From the NCBI RefSeq assembly GCF_013409935.1, contig NZ_JACCCO010000003.1, positions 868,001-932,000 on the forward strand: 64,000 nt of DNA, written 5' to 3'. Below, in pieces: positions 17,166 through 26,637 of this stretch; the stretch's first letter is position 1; every line of letters starts with the position of its first letter. The position numbers and the translations under genes were made by a program. This DNA is from Streptosporangium sandarakinum. GTDB lineage: Bacteria > Actinomycetota > Actinomycetes > Streptosporangiales > Streptosporangiaceae. The notes beneath the pieces were generated by a model. It saw nothing but the letters and a program-made list of their open reading frames with translations, searched no databases and had not been told where the DNA came from.

Positions 17166-19103
17166 TTGACGGAGACCACGCCCACGGGGACCGGTACGGC
17201 GGACGACCTGATCGCCGAATTCGACGCCGAGCGGCCGGCCCGGCGCCTGACCGGCCGCCTGGCCGCGGCCGTCACGGTCGTCGCGCTCTGCCTGTCGCTC
17301 TACGTGCTGTACCAGGTGTTCCGTCCCGGGCAGGTCCTGCCGTACCGGATGCTCTTCCTCGCGGTCGTGCTGCCGCTGACCTTCGTCTGCTACCGGCCGG
17401 GGCGGCGCGGCGGGGCCCGCCCGGGGGTCGCCGACTGGGCGCTCGCCGCGCTGTCCCTCGCGGCCTGCCTGTACCCGCTGATCGTGTTCGGCGACTTCAT
17501 CCGGCGGGCCGCCGACCCCACGACCCTCGACGTGGCGGTGGGCGCGGTCATCGTGCTGCTGGTGCTGGAGGCGTGCCGGCGCACCGTCGGATGGATCCTG
17601 CCGGCCGTCTGCCTGGTCTTCCTGGCCTACGCCTACTACGGCGGCTACCTGCCCATCGACTGGGTCGTCGGGCACCGCGGCTACGACATCGACCGGATCA
17701 TCGTCGCCTCCGTGATGGGCACCGACGGCGTGTACGGCGTGCCGCTGGACGTGGCGGCCACCTACATCATCCTGTTCACGATCTACGGGGCGGTCCTCGA
17801 CCACTCCGGCGCGGGCAGGTTCTTCGTGGACGTCTCCCTGGCCGCCTTCCGCCGCTCCCGCTCGGCGCCGGGCCGTACGGTCACCCTCGCCGGGTTCCTG
17901 CTCGGCACGGTCAGCGGCTCGGGCGTCGCGACGACGGTGAGCGTGGGCAGCGTCGCCTGGCCGATCCTGCGCCGGGCGGGCTACCCGCCGGAGCAGGGCG
18001 GGGGAGTGCTCGCCGCGGCGGGCATCGGCGCGATCCTGTCGCCGCCCACGCTGGGCGCGGCGGCGTTCATCATCGCCGAGTACCTCCGGGTGAGCTACCT
18101 GACGGTGCTGGTCTACGCGACGATCCCCACGCTCCTGTACTACCTGGGCATCTTCCTGGCCATCGAGATCGACGCCCGCAGGTACGGCACGCGGACGGTC
18201 GAGGTGGACGCGCCCCGCCTGTGGCCGCTGCTGCGCCGCTTCGGCTACCACTTCAGCTCGCTGTTCGTGATCGTGGTGCTGATGGCGCTGGGCCAGTCGC
18301 CGTTCCGCGCGGTCGTCTACGCCACACTGCTGGCCTTCGCGCTGTCCTTCCTGGACCGCGACCACCGGCTGACCCCGCGCCGGGCGGCCGACGCGCTGGC
18401 CGCCGGCACCACGGGGGTGCTGCCGGTCGCGGCCACCTGCGCCACGGCCGGGCTGATCGTCGCCGTCGTCACCCTGACCGGCCTGGGCCTCAAGGCCGGC
18501 TCGCTGATCGTCGGCGCCTCCGGCGGGCAGCTCCTCCTCACCGCCCTGCTGTGCGCGCTGGCGGTGCTGATCCTGGGTCTGGCCGTGCCGGTGACCGCGT
18601 CGTTCGTCATCGCGGCGGTGATCATCGGGCCCGCGTTGACCGGCCTCGGGGTCACCCCGGCCGAGGCGTACATGTTCATCTTCTACTACGCGGTGCTGTC
18701 GGAGGTCAGCCCGCCCACGGCGCTGTCGGCCTTCGCGGCCTCGGCGATCACCGGCGGCAACGCGCACCGGACCATGCTGGCCACCTGGAAGTACACCCTG
18801 CCGGCGTTCCTGGTCCCGTTCGCGTTCGTGCTGACCCCGGCCGGCTCGGCGCTGCTCGCCCAGGGAGGGGCCGGGGAGATCCTGGCCGCCGCGGCGGTCT
18901 CGGCGCTCGCCGTGGCCGCGCTGGCCGCCGCCACCGGCGGCTGGCTGGCCGGTCCCGCCGGGCCGGCCGAGCGGGCGCTGTGCGGGGTGGCCGCCGTACT
19001 GCTGCTGTTCCTGTCGCCCCTCCCGGCCCTGGCCGGGGCGGGCGTCCTCGTCCTCGCCATCGCACTGCATCTCGTCACACGAGCCCGGGAGAGACGATCA
19101 TGA
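17166..19103 (+). CDS. TAXI-type TRAP transporter fused permease
   Basis: 645 residues from TTG 17166, with GGAGAC upstream. The protein fuses the small and large TRAP membrane subunits: segments in the first 170 residues correspond to the DctQ part, followed by the DctM part with LAGFLLGTVSGSGVATTVSV, LAAAGIGAILSPPTLGAAAF and AVLSEVSPPTALSAFAASAI. A second set of hydrophobic segments at the C-terminus (590-635) gives roughly 17-18 in total. It works with the binding protein encoded next, to import an organic acid using a cation gradient. The stop overlaps the next start (ATGA). Confidence 0.93.
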   Translation: MTETTPTGTGTADDLIAEFDAERPARRLTGRLAAAVTVVALCLSLYVLYQVFRPGQVLPYRMLFLAVVLPLTFVCYRPGRRGGARPGVADWALAALSLAACLYPLIVFGDFIRRAADPTTLDVAVGAVIVLLVLEACRRTVGWILPAVCLVFLAYAYYGGYLPIDWVVGHRGYDIDRIIVASVMGTDGVYGVPLDVAATYIILFTIYGAVLDHSGAGRFFVDVSLAAFRRSRSAPGRTVTLAGFLLGTVSGSGVATTVSVGSVAWPILRRAGYPPEQGGGVLAAAGIGAILSPPTLGAAAFIIAEYLRVSYLTVLVYATIPTLLYYLGIFLAIEIDARRYGTRTVEVDAPRLWPLLRRFGYHFSSLFVIVVLMALGQSPFRAVVYATLLAFALSFLDRDHRLTPRRAADALAAGTTGVLPVAATCATAGLIVAVVTLTGLGLKAGSLIVGASGGQLLLTALLCALAVLILGLAVPVTASFVIAAVIIGPALTGLGVTPAEAYMFIFYYAVLSEVSPPTALSAFAASAITGGNAHRTMLATWKYTLPAFLVPFAFVLTPAGSALLAQGGAGEILAAAAVSALAVAALAAATGGWLAGPAGPAERALCGVAAVLLLFLSPLPALAGAGVLVLAIALHLVTRARERRS

Positions 19104-20077
19104 CCTTCAAACGCGTGGCGGCCGCGCTGGCCGCCGGGGCGCTGGCGCTGACGCTCGGCGGCTGCGGCGGCGACCGGTCGGCCGAGCGGGGGACGGGCGG
19201 GACCACCGCCCGGGGCGGGCGGCTGTCGATCGCCACCGGCAACACCACCGGCGTCTACTACGTCCTGGGCGGCGGCCTGGCCGACCAGATCGGCAAGAAC
19301 CTCCCCGGCTACCAGGCGACGGCCGAGGCGACCGGCGCCTCGGTGGAGAACATCCGGCGGGTGGTCAAGGGCGACTCCGACATCGCCTTCAGCCTCGCCG
19401 ACTCGGCGGCCGACGCGGTGGCGGGCAAGGGGGCGTTCACCTCCCCCCAGCCGATCCGCGCGATCGCCCGCCTGTACGACAACTACACGCAGGTCGTGGC
19501 CACCACCGACTCCGGCGTGAGGTCCGTCGCCGACCTCAGGGGCAAGCGGGTCTCCACCGGCTCGCCCAACTCCGGCACCGAGGTCATCGCGCTGCGCATG
19601 CTCAAGGCGGCGGGCCTCGACCCCGAGGCGGACGTCACCCGCCAGTCGCTGGGCCTGCCCGAGAGCGTGCAGGGCATCAAGGACGGCACCCTCGACGCCC
19701 TGGTGTGGTCCGGCGGGCTGCCCACCCCCGGCGTCACCGACCTGCTGACCAGCATGAAGGACGAGGTCGCCTTCATCCCGCTGGACTCCGTGCTGGAGCC
19801 GATGCGGGCCGAGCACGGCCCGGTCTACGCCGCGGGCACCATCGCCAAGGACGTCTACGCCACCCCGGCCGACGTGCCCACGATCGTCGTGCCGAACCTC
19901 CTCGTCGTGAACGAGAAGATGGACGCCGGGCTCGCGGGCGACCTGGCCGGGCTGCTGTTCGACCACAAGGCCGAGCTGGAGAGGGTCCACCCGGCGGCCA
20001 GGGACATCACCCGGGAGAACGCCCCGAAGACCGACCCCGTGCCGCTGCACGACGGCGCGAAGAAGTACTACGGCTGA
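19100..20077 (+). CDS. TAXI family TRAP solute-binding lipoprotein
   Basis: 325 residues. The signal sequence ends in a lipobox (ALTLGGCGG, Cys near 22). The mature domain has the TAXI signature: LSIATGNTTGVYYVLGGGLA, ATGASVENIRRVVKGDSDIA, LRGKRVSTGSPNSGTEVIAL and DALVWSGGLPTPGVTDL. TAXI proteins bind glutamate or other carboxylates in characterised cases; the ligand here is unknown. The binding protein follows the permease in the operon and is coupled by ATGA. Confidence 0.93.
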   Translation: MTFKRVAAALAAGALALTLGGCGGDRSAERGTGGTTARGGRLSIATGNTTGVYYVLGGGLADQIGKNLPGYQATAEATGASVENIRRVVKGDSDIAFSLADSAADAVAGKGAFTSPQPIRAIARLYDNYTQVVATTDSGVRSVADLRGKRVSTGSPNSGTEVIALRMLKAAGLDPEADVTRQSLGLPESVQGIKDGTLDALVWSGGLPTPGVTDLLTSMKDEVAFIPLDSVLEPMRAEHGPVYAAGTIAKDVYATPADVPTIVVPNLLVVNEKMDAGLAGDLAGLLFDHKAELERVHPAARDITRENAPKTDPVPLHDGAKKYYG

Positions 20078-20120
20078 CCGGTCCGCGGTACGGCGGTCCA
20101 CCCGGCCCGGCGCCGGCGCG

Positions 20121-22376
20121 TCAGCTCGGCCGGGTCAGGTCGCGGCGCAGCTCCTCGGCGGTGACGGAGCCGGTCGCCTCCAGCAGCGACCGGGGCGTGC
20201 CCTCGAACACGACGGTGCCGCCCTGGTCGCCGCCGCCGGGCCCGAGGTCGACGACCCAGTCGGCGCTCTTGACCACGTCGAGGTCGTGCTCGATGACGAT
20301 GACGGTGTTTCCCGCGTCCACCAGCCCGTCGATGATCGTGATCAGCCGCTCCACGTCCGCCATGTGCAGGCCGGTGGTGGGCTCGTCCATCACGTAGACG
20401 CCGCCGCTCCGGCTGAGCTCCCCGGCGAGCTTGATCCGCTGGCACTCGCCGCCGGACAGGGTGCTGAGCGGCTGGCCGAGCCTGAGGTAGCCCAGTCCCA
20501 CCTCCTCGATCGAGCGCAGCACCCGCCGCGGCTTCGGCTCGGTGAAGAACTCCGCGGCCTCGCTAACCGTCATCTCCAGCACGTCCGAGATCGACCTGCC
20601 GCGCAGGGTGTGCCGCAGCACCTCCTCCTGGAAGCGCCGCCCGCGGCAGGTCTCGCACACCGACGTGACGCCGTCCATGAAGGCCAGGTCGACGTGGATC
20701 ACGCCGAGCCCCTGGCACGCCGGGCAGGCGCCTTCGGAGTTGAAGCTGAACAGCGCCGGGCTCGCCCCGCTCGCGGCGGCGAACAGCTTGCGGATCTCGG
20801 TCATCAGGCCGGTGTAGGTGGCCGGGGTGGAGCGGATCGACGTGCCGACCGCCGACTGGTCGACGACCACCGCCCGCGGGTGCGCGGCCAGGAACGCCTC
20901 GTTGACCAGGCTGCTCTTGCCGGACCCGGCGACCCCGGTGACGACGGTGAGCACCCCGGCGGGGAAGGAGACCGTGACGTCCCGCAGGTTGTTCACGTTC
21001 GCGCCGGTGACGGTCAGCTCTCCGGACGGCGTGCGGAAGCCCTCCTTGAGCGGCCGGACGCGGCGCAGGTGCCGTCCGGTGAGGGTGTCCGCCTCGCGCA
21101 GGCCCGCGACGCCGCCCTCGTAGACGATCTCGCCGCCGTGCGTCCCGGCGCGCGGGCCGACGTCCACCACGTGGTCGGCGATCTCGATGACGTCGCGGTC
21201 GTGCTCCACGACGAGGACGGTGTTGCCCTTGTCCCGCAGCGCGCGCAGCAGCGCGCTCATGTTCGCCACGTCGCGCGGGTGCAGCCCGATGGTGGGCTCG
21301 TCGAAGACGTACGTCATGTCGGTCAGGCTGCTGCCGAGGTGCTTGACCATCTTGATCCGCTGTGACTCGCCGCCGGAGAGGGTCGCGGTGGGCCGGTCCA
21401 GGGTGAGGTAGCCCAGACCGATGCCGACCATGTGCCGCAGCCGGTCCAGGAGGGGCGGGACCACCGCCGCCGCGACCGGGCCGTCGATCCCCTGGACGAT
21501 CCCGACGAGGTGGCGGATCTCCAGCGCGGACAGTTCGGCGATGTTGCGGCCGTCGATCCGGCAGGCCAGCGCCGCCGGGTTGAGCCGGGCTCCCCGGCAC
21601 GCCGGGCACGGCCGGGTGGAGGTGAACGTCATCACCTCCGCCCGCCGGGACGTCTGCTCGCCGTCCCGGTTGACGTAGAGGCGGTCGAACTTGACGACCA
21701 GTCCCTCGAACTTCTGCGGGACCGTGCCGCCCCGCGTCTCGAAGGAGACCGTCGTCCCGCCGCCGTGCAGGAACAGGTCCCACTCCTCGGGGGTGTAACC
21801 GGTCAGCGGCTTGTCGTTGTCGAACAGGCCGGAGGAGGCGTAGGTCTTCCAGTACCACGTGCCGACCCCGAAGCCCGGCAGCAGGATCGCGCCCTCGTTG
21901 AGGGACCTCGTCCGGTCCAGCGCCCGGTCCAGGTCCAGCGCCACCTTCCGGCCGACGCCCTCGCACTCCGGGCACATCCCGGCCGGGTCGTTGAAGGAGA
22001 ACGCGTTGGAGTAGCCCGCGGGCGGCGTGCCGACGCGGGAGTACAGCAGGCGCAGCAGGGTGTGGATGTCGGTGACCGTCCCGACGGTGGAGCGGGAGTT
22101 GCCGCCGATGCGCTGCTGGCCGATGACGACGGCGGCCGACAGGCCCTCGATGTGGTCGGCGTCCGGCCTGCCGTACTTCGGCAGGCGGTTGCGGACGAAC
22201 GGGGGGAAGGTCTCGTTGAGCTGCCGCTGCGACTCCGCGGCGATCGTGCCGAACACGAGAGACGACTTGCCCGACCCCGAGACGCCGGTGAAGACCGTGA
22301 TCCGCTGCTTCGGGATCTTCAGGGAGACGTTCCTCAGGTTGTTCTGCCGGGCGCCGGTGATCTCGATGTGACTCAT
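20121..22376 (-). CDS. UvrA-like ABC protein lacking the long insertions (UvrA2-like)
   Basis: 751 residues, against about 950 for housekeeping UvrA. Two ATPase halves are complete: Walker A TGVSGSGKSSLV (30-41) and TGVAGSGKSSLV, signatures LSGGESQRIK and LSGGECQRIK, Walker B VFDEPTIGLHPRD and VMDEPTTGLHMAD. Zinc ligands appear as CPECEGVG, CPACRGARL, CPACQGLG and CETCRGRR. Such short UvrA relatives often lack the UvrB-binding region and are linked to drug or DNA-damage tolerance rather than standard excision repair. Divergent from the WYL regulator by 62 nt. Confidence 0.9.
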   Translation of the reverse strand: MSHIEITGARQNNLRNVSLKIPKQRITVFTGVSGSGKSSLVFGTIAAESQRQLNETFPPFVRNRLPKYGRPDADHIEGLSAAVVIGQQRIGGNSRSTVGTVTDIHTLLRLLYSRVGTPPAGYSNAFSFNDPAGMCPECEGVGRKVALDLDRALDRTRSLNEGAILLPGFGVGTWYWKTYASSGLFDNDKPLTGYTPEEWDLFLHGGGTTVSFETRGGTVPQKFEGLVVKFDRLYVNRDGEQTSRRAEVMTFTSTRPCPACRGARLNPAALACRIDGRNIAELSALEIRHLVGIVQGIDGPVAAAVVPPLLDRLRHMVGIGLGYLTLDRPTATLSGGESQRIKMVKHLGSSLTDMTYVFDEPTIGLHPRDVANMSALLRALRDKGNTVLVVEHDRDVIEIADHVVDVGPRAGTHGGEIVYEGGVAGLREADTLTGRHLRRVRPLKEGFRTPSGELTVTGANVNNLRDVTVSFPAGVLTVVTGVAGSGKSSLVNEAFLAAHPRAVVVDQSAVGTSIRSTPATYTGLMTEIRKLFAAASGASPALFSFNSEGACPACQGLGVIHVDLAFMDGVTSVCETCRGRRFQEEVLRHTLRGRSISDVLEMTVSEAAEFFTEPKPRRVLRSIEEVGLGYLRLGQPLSTLSGGECQRIKLAGELSRSGGVYVMDEPTTGLHMADVERLITIIDGLVDAGNTVIVIEHDLDVVKSADWVVDLGPGGGDQGGTVVFEGTPRSLLEATGSVTAEELRRDLTRPS

Positions 22377-22383
22377 GCGGGTG

Positions 22384-22389
22384 ACGCTA
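22384..22389 (-). promoter_or_regulatory. -10 box of probably leaderless UvrA-like mRNA
   Basis: TAGCGT on the minus strand, seven bases before ATG 22376. There is no ribosome site upstream of this ATG, consistent with a leaderless transcript. The element lies in the short gap shared with the WYL regulator gene. Confidence 0.5.
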
Positions 22390-22438
22390 CGAGGAGTCGC
22401 GGTCAGGTTCCGGCCGCGATCGGTGGGATCGTGAAGAC

Positions 22439-23419
22439 ATGAGCGACACCACGGGACGGACGCTCCGGCTGCTGTCACTGCTCCAGGCGCACCGGGAGTG
22501 GCCCGGGGCCGAGCTCGCCGAGCGGCTGGGGGTCAGCCCGCGCACGCTGCGCCGCGACGTGGACCGGCTGCGGGAGCTGGGGTATCCCGTCCACTCCGTC
22601 AGCGGCCCGGCCGGGGGATACCGGCTGGAGGCCGGGACCGCGATGCCGCCGCTGCTGCTCGACGACGAGGAGGCGGTGGCCATCGCGGTGGGCCTGCGGA
22701 CCGCGGCGGCCGGCACGGTGGCCGGGATCGAGGAGACCTCGGCCCGCGCCCTGGCCAAGCTGGAGCAGGTCCTGCCCTCCCGGCTGCGCCGCCGGGTGAA
22801 CACCCTGCACACCCAGACCGTGGCGCTGCCCGGCGCGCTGCCCCGCCCCTGGCCGGCCGTCGACGCCGAGACGCTGGCGGTCCTGGCGCAGGCCGCCCGC
22901 GACCGCGAGCGCCTGCGCTTCGGCTACCGGGACCGCGACGGCGCCGAGAGCGCCCGCCTGGCCGAGCCGTACCGGCTGGTGTCCGCCGGGCGGCGCTGGT
23001 ACCTCGTCGCCTGGGACACCGGGCGGGAGGACTGGCGGACCTTCCGGGTGGACCGGATGACCGCCCCGCGGGCGGTCGGCGTCCGCTTCGCCCCGCGGGA
23101 GCCGCCCGAGGGCCACATCGAGCGCTCCATCGTCGCCCCGATCAGCCGCCACCGGGCGGTGGTCACCCTGCACGCGCCCCTGGAGGTCGCCGCCGACCGG
23201 ATATGGCCCTCCGATCACGTGCGGCTGGAGGCGGTCGACGAGCGCACCTGCCTGCTGCGCACCGGGGGCGACTCGCTGGAGTGGCTGGCCCTGACCATCG
23301 GCCTGCTGGATCTGGACTTCACCGTCCACGAGCCGCCCGAGCTCGCCGACCGGATGCGGCGGCTGGCCGGCCGGCTACGCGCCGATCAGGGTTCGACCGA
23401 GCCGCCGGAGCGCCAGTAG
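22439..23419 (+). CDS. HTH plus WYL domain transcriptional regulator
   Basis: 326 residues. The N-terminal winged helix reads LLQAHREWPGAELAERLGVS then PRTLRRDVDRLRELGYPV. A WYL domain occupies about 140-220 (RERLRFGYRDRDGAESARLA, then PYRLVSAGRRWYLVAWDTG), with a WCX-type C-terminus. WYL domains bind nucleotides or single-stranded DNA and often sense DNA damage, so control of the divergent UvrA-like gene is plausible. The 3' end overlaps the convergent DUF2087 gene by 34 nt. Confidence 0.9.
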   Translation: MSDTTGRTLRLLSLLQAHREWPGAELAERLGVSPRTLRRDVDRLRELGYPVHSVSGPAGGYRLEAGTAMPPLLLDDEEAVAIAVGLRTAAAGTVAGIEETSARALAKLEQVLPSRLRRRVNTLHTQTVALPGALPRPWPAVDAETLAVLAQAARDRERLRFGYRDRDGAESARLAEPYRLVSAGRRWYLVAWDTGREDWRTFRVDRMTAPRAVGVRFAPREPPEGHIERSIVAPISRHRAVVTLHAPLEVAADRIWPSDHVRLEAVDERTCLLRTGGDSLEWLALTIGLLDLDFTVHEPPELADRMRRLAGRLRADQGSTEPPERQ

Positions 23420-23901
23420 ACGTTGTTCTCCCTGCTCAGCATCCCCTCGTCGACCAGGTAGCGGCGCAGCGCCGCGAAGTCGTCGTGGAAGGCGCGCAGC
23501 GCGACGTCCACCTCCTTCTCCGGGTAGCGGACCCCCGGCTCGAAGACCTGGGCGATGTAGTCGAGCACGATGAGCTGCTTGTCGCGCTTGGTGGGGATCG
23601 CCCGCAGCCGCCCGTCCACCAGGAACGACCGCAGCACCTTCTCCTCGGGCGAGGACGGCTCGGCGGGCTTGGCCGTGGTGTGCAGCAGCTCACGGAACCG
23701 CTCCCTGCGCACCGTCCACCCGCCGTCGTCGTCCCGTACGGCCAGCCCGCCGCGTTCCAGCCGGTCCAGCGCCCGCCGTAACGCCTCCTTGCCGAGGCCC
23801 GAATCCTCGGGTTCGCCGTTCAGCGTCAGCGCCGCCAGCGTCCGCAGCGTGTCCTCCTGGTAGAGCAGGCCCAGCACCTGCCTGATCGCTTCGTCGTTCA
23901 T
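23386..23901 (-). CDS. DUF2087 domain protein
   Basis: 171 residues. The first 70 form a possible winged helix (EALRRALDRLERGGLAVRDD); the second half carries the DUF2087 pattern: KVLRSFLVDGRLRAIPTKRD, KQLIVLDYIAQVFEPGVRYP, EKEVDVALRAFHDDFAALRR, YLVDEGMLSREN. DUF2087 is found in small regulators of unknown signal. It lies downstream of, and in the same direction as, the helicase gene, 142 nt apart. Confidence 0.88.
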   Translation of the reverse strand: MNDEAIRQVLGLLYQEDTLRTLAALTLNGEPEDSGLGKEALRRALDRLERGGLAVRDDDGGWTVRRERFRELLHTTAKPAEPSSPEEKVLRSFLVDGRLRAIPTKRDKQLIVLDYIAQVFEPGVRYPEKEVDVALRAFHDDFAALRRYLVDEGMLSRENNVYWRSGGSVEP

Positions 23902-24043
23902 GTCCCCTATTCTGTCGGCCCCGCCGGGTTCCTCCGGCCGCGCCGGAACGGCCGGCGGGACCGCGCGGGGGACGGCGGCGGACCCGCCCCGGGGACCGGG
24001 AGCACGCCGCCGTCCGGAAGCCGCAGGGGTCGGCCAGAGACGA

Positions 24044-26539
24044 TCAGAGACGGTTCAGGCCGGTGACGTGGATGACGGCGCGGCCCTCCTCGTCGGAGGC
24101 GGCGAGGTCCACCTGCGCGTCGATGCCCCAGTCGCCGTCGCCCGCCGGGTCGGCGACGACCTGGCGGACCCGCCAGAGCTCCTTCTCCTCCTCGATGCGC
24201 AGCAGCGCCGGGCCGCGGGCGTCGGGGCCGGTGCCGACCTCCTCGTGCTCGTCGTAGTAGGCGTCGAGGGCGGCCGGCCAGTCGACGTCGGGAGCCAGCT
24301 CGGCCAGCTCCTCCTCCCTCTCCAGGGCGATCAGCTCGATCAGGCGGAACATCGCGTTGCGGACCAGCACCCGGAAGGCGCGCGGGTTGGCGGTGACCGG
24401 ACGCGGCCTGGTCTCGATCTCCTCCTCGGCCTCCCGCTCCGGGTCGGGGTTGGCCAGCTTCTCCCACTCGTCGATCAGGCTGGAGTCGACCTGGCGGACC
24501 AGCTCGCCGAGCCACTCGATGAGGTCGACGAGGTCCTCGGTCTTGAGGTGCTCGGGGATGGTGCGCGACAGCGTGCGGTAGGCGTCGGCGAGGTAGCGCA
24601 GGACCGTGCCCTCGGAGCGGGACAGGTCGTAGTACTGGACGTACTCGGCGAAGGTCATCGCCCGCTCGTACATGTCGCGCACGACGCTCTTCGGGCTGAC
24701 CGTGTAGTCGCCGACCCAGGGGTGGCCCCGGCGGTAGGTCTCGTAGGCGCCCAGCAGCTCGTCGGCCAGCGGCATCGGGTAGGCGACCTCGGCCAGCAGC
24801 TCCATCCGCTCCTCGTACTCGATGCCGTCGGCCTTCATCTGCGCCACGGCCTCACCCCGGGCCTTGTTGAGCTGCGCCGACAGGATCTGACGGGGGTCGT
24901 CGAGGATGGACTCGATGACCGAGACCGCCTCCAGCGCGTAGGTCGGCGACTCGGTGTCCAGCAGGTCCAGGGCGGCCAGCGCGAAGGTGGACAGCGCCTG
25001 GTTCAGCGCGAAGTCCTCCTGCAGATCGACGGTCAGACGCGCCCTGCGGCCCTGCTCGTCGGGCTCGGCGAGCTGCTCGACCACGCCGCCGGCCAGCAGC
25101 GACCGGTAGATCGCGATGGCCTGGCTGATGTGCCGCCGCTGCCACTTGCGGTCCTCGTGGTTGTCGGTGAGCAGGTGCTTCATCGCCGCGAAGCAGTCAC
25201 CGGGGCGGTTGATCACCGCGAGCAGCATCGCGTTGGTGACCTTGAAGCGGGAGCCGAGCGGCTCAGGCTCGGCCTGCTGCAGCTTCTCGAACGTCTCCTC
25301 GCTCCAGCCGACGAAGCCCTCCGGCGGCTTCTTGCGGGCGTAGCCGCGCCGCTTCTTCGGGTCGTCACCGATCTTGGCGAGCGCCTTCTCGTTCTCGATG
25401 ACGTGGTCGGGGGCCTGGCAGACGACGTAGCCGATCGTGTCGAAGCCCGCCCGGCCGGCCCGCCCGGCGATCTGGTGGAACTCCCGGGCGCGCAGCCGGC
25501 GCACCTTGGTGCCGTCGTACTTGCTCAGCGCGGTGAACAGCACGGTCCTGATCGGCACGTTGACGCCGACGCCGAGGGTGTCGGTGCCGCAGATGACCTT
25601 CAGCAGGCCCGCCTGGGCGAGCCGCTCCACCAGCCGGCGGTACTTCGGCAGCATCCCGGCGTGGTGGACGCCGATGCCGTGCCGTACCAGGCGGGACAGG
25701 GCGCGGCCGAAGCGGGTGGTGAAGCGGAAGTTGCCGATCAGCGCGGCGATGGCCTCCTTCTCGGCCTTGCTGCACATGTTGATGCTCATCAGCGCCTGAG
25801 CCCGCTCCATGGCCGAGGCCTGGGTGAAGTGGACGACGTAGACCGGGGCCTGGCCGGTCGCGAGCATCTCCTCCAGCGTCTCGTGCAGGGGGGTGAGGCG
25901 GTAGGAGTAGACCAGCGGGACCGGACGCTCGGCGTTCTTGACCACCGCGGTGGACCTGCCGGTGCGCCGGGTGAGGTCCTCCTCGAACATGCTGACGTCG
26001 CCCAGCGTCGCCGACATCAGGATGAACTGCACGTGCGGCAGCTCCAGCAGCGGCACCTGCCAGGCCCAGCCCCGGTCGGGCTCGGCGTAGAAGTGGAACT
26101 CGTCCATCACGACCTGGCCGATGTCGGCCTGGGCGCCGTCGCGCAGCGCGACGTTGGCGAGGATCTCGGCGGTGCAGCAGATGATCGGCGCGCCGGGGTT
26201 GACGCTGGCGTCGCCGGTCATCATGCCGACGTTCTCGGTGCCGAACAGCGCGCACAGGTCGAAGAACTTCTCCGACACCAGCGCCTTGATCGGGGCGGTG
26301 TAGAAGGTGCGCACGTCCCGGGTGAGCGCGGTGAAGTGGGCACCGGCCGCCACCAGGCTCTTTCCCGATCCGGTGGGCGTGGCCAGGATCAGGTTGTTGC
26401 CGGAGACGACCTCGATCAGCGCCTCCTCCTGGGCGGGATAGAGGGTGAGCCCCCGCTCGGAGTTCCACGCGACGAACGCGTCGAAGATGGTGTCGGGGTC
26501 GGCGTCTATCTCTTCTGGCAGGCGATCTACAAGGCTCAC
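24044..26539 (-). CDS. Ski2-like DEAD/DEAH-box helicase with DUF3516 C-terminus
   Basis: 831 residues. Helicase motifs: I at 53-61 (ATPTGSGKS), Ia YTAPIKALVSEKFF, II VVMDEFHFY (DEFH), III LMSATLGD, IV-V region VICGTDTLGVGVNVPI and VI HQIAGRAGRAGFDT. The last 400 residues are the DUF3516 region seen in actinobacterial Ski2/Mtr4-like helicases, probably used for RNA processing or decay. The start is GTG 26539 without a clear ribosome site. The antisense strand has a long open frame, an effect of base composition. Confidence 0.93.
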   Translation of the reverse strand: MSLVDRLPEEIDADPDTIFDAFVAWNSERGLTLYPAQEEALIEVVSGNNLILATPTGSGKSLVAAGAHFTALTRDVRTFYTAPIKALVSEKFFDLCALFGTENVGMMTGDASVNPGAPIICCTAEILANVALRDGAQADIGQVVMDEFHFYAEPDRGWAWQVPLLELPHVQFILMSATLGDVSMFEEDLTRRTGRSTAVVKNAERPVPLVYSYRLTPLHETLEEMLATGQAPVYVVHFTQASAMERAQALMSINMCSKAEKEAIAALIGNFRFTTRFGRALSRLVRHGIGVHHAGMLPKYRRLVERLAQAGLLKVICGTDTLGVGVNVPIRTVLFTALSKYDGTKVRRLRAREFHQIAGRAGRAGFDTIGYVVCQAPDHVIENEKALAKIGDDPKKRRGYARKKPPEGFVGWSEETFEKLQQAEPEPLGSRFKVTNAMLLAVINRPGDCFAAMKHLLTDNHEDRKWQRRHISQAIAIYRSLLAGGVVEQLAEPDEQGRRARLTVDLQEDFALNQALSTFALAALDLLDTESPTYALEAVSVIESILDDPRQILSAQLNKARGEAVAQMKADGIEYEERMELLAEVAYPMPLADELLGAYETYRRGHPWVGDYTVSPKSVVRDMYERAMTFAEYVQYYDLSRSEGTVLRYLADAYRTLSRTIPEHLKTEDLVDLIEWLGELVRQVDSSLIDEWEKLANPDPEREAEEEIETRPRPVTANPRAFRVLVRNAMFRLIELIALEREEELAELAPDVDWPAALDAYYDEHEEVGTGPDARGPALLRIEEEKELWRVRQVVADPAGDGDWGIDAQVDLAASDEEGRAVIHVTGLNRL

Positions 26540-26637
26540 GGTTCAATACTGCCGAAGAACCGGTGGTGGTCGGACCAGCGGGGGCGGCGGATCGGGTCAC
26601 GTTTCGAGCGGAGGCGCGGCCGTACGGACTCCGCGGA

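Noticed and set aside
17573-19099. Arg/Gly-rich frame fused ahead of the TAXI binding protein
   Set aside because: It is the shifted frame of the TRAP permease; the real start of the binding protein is ATG 19100 with its own signal peptide.
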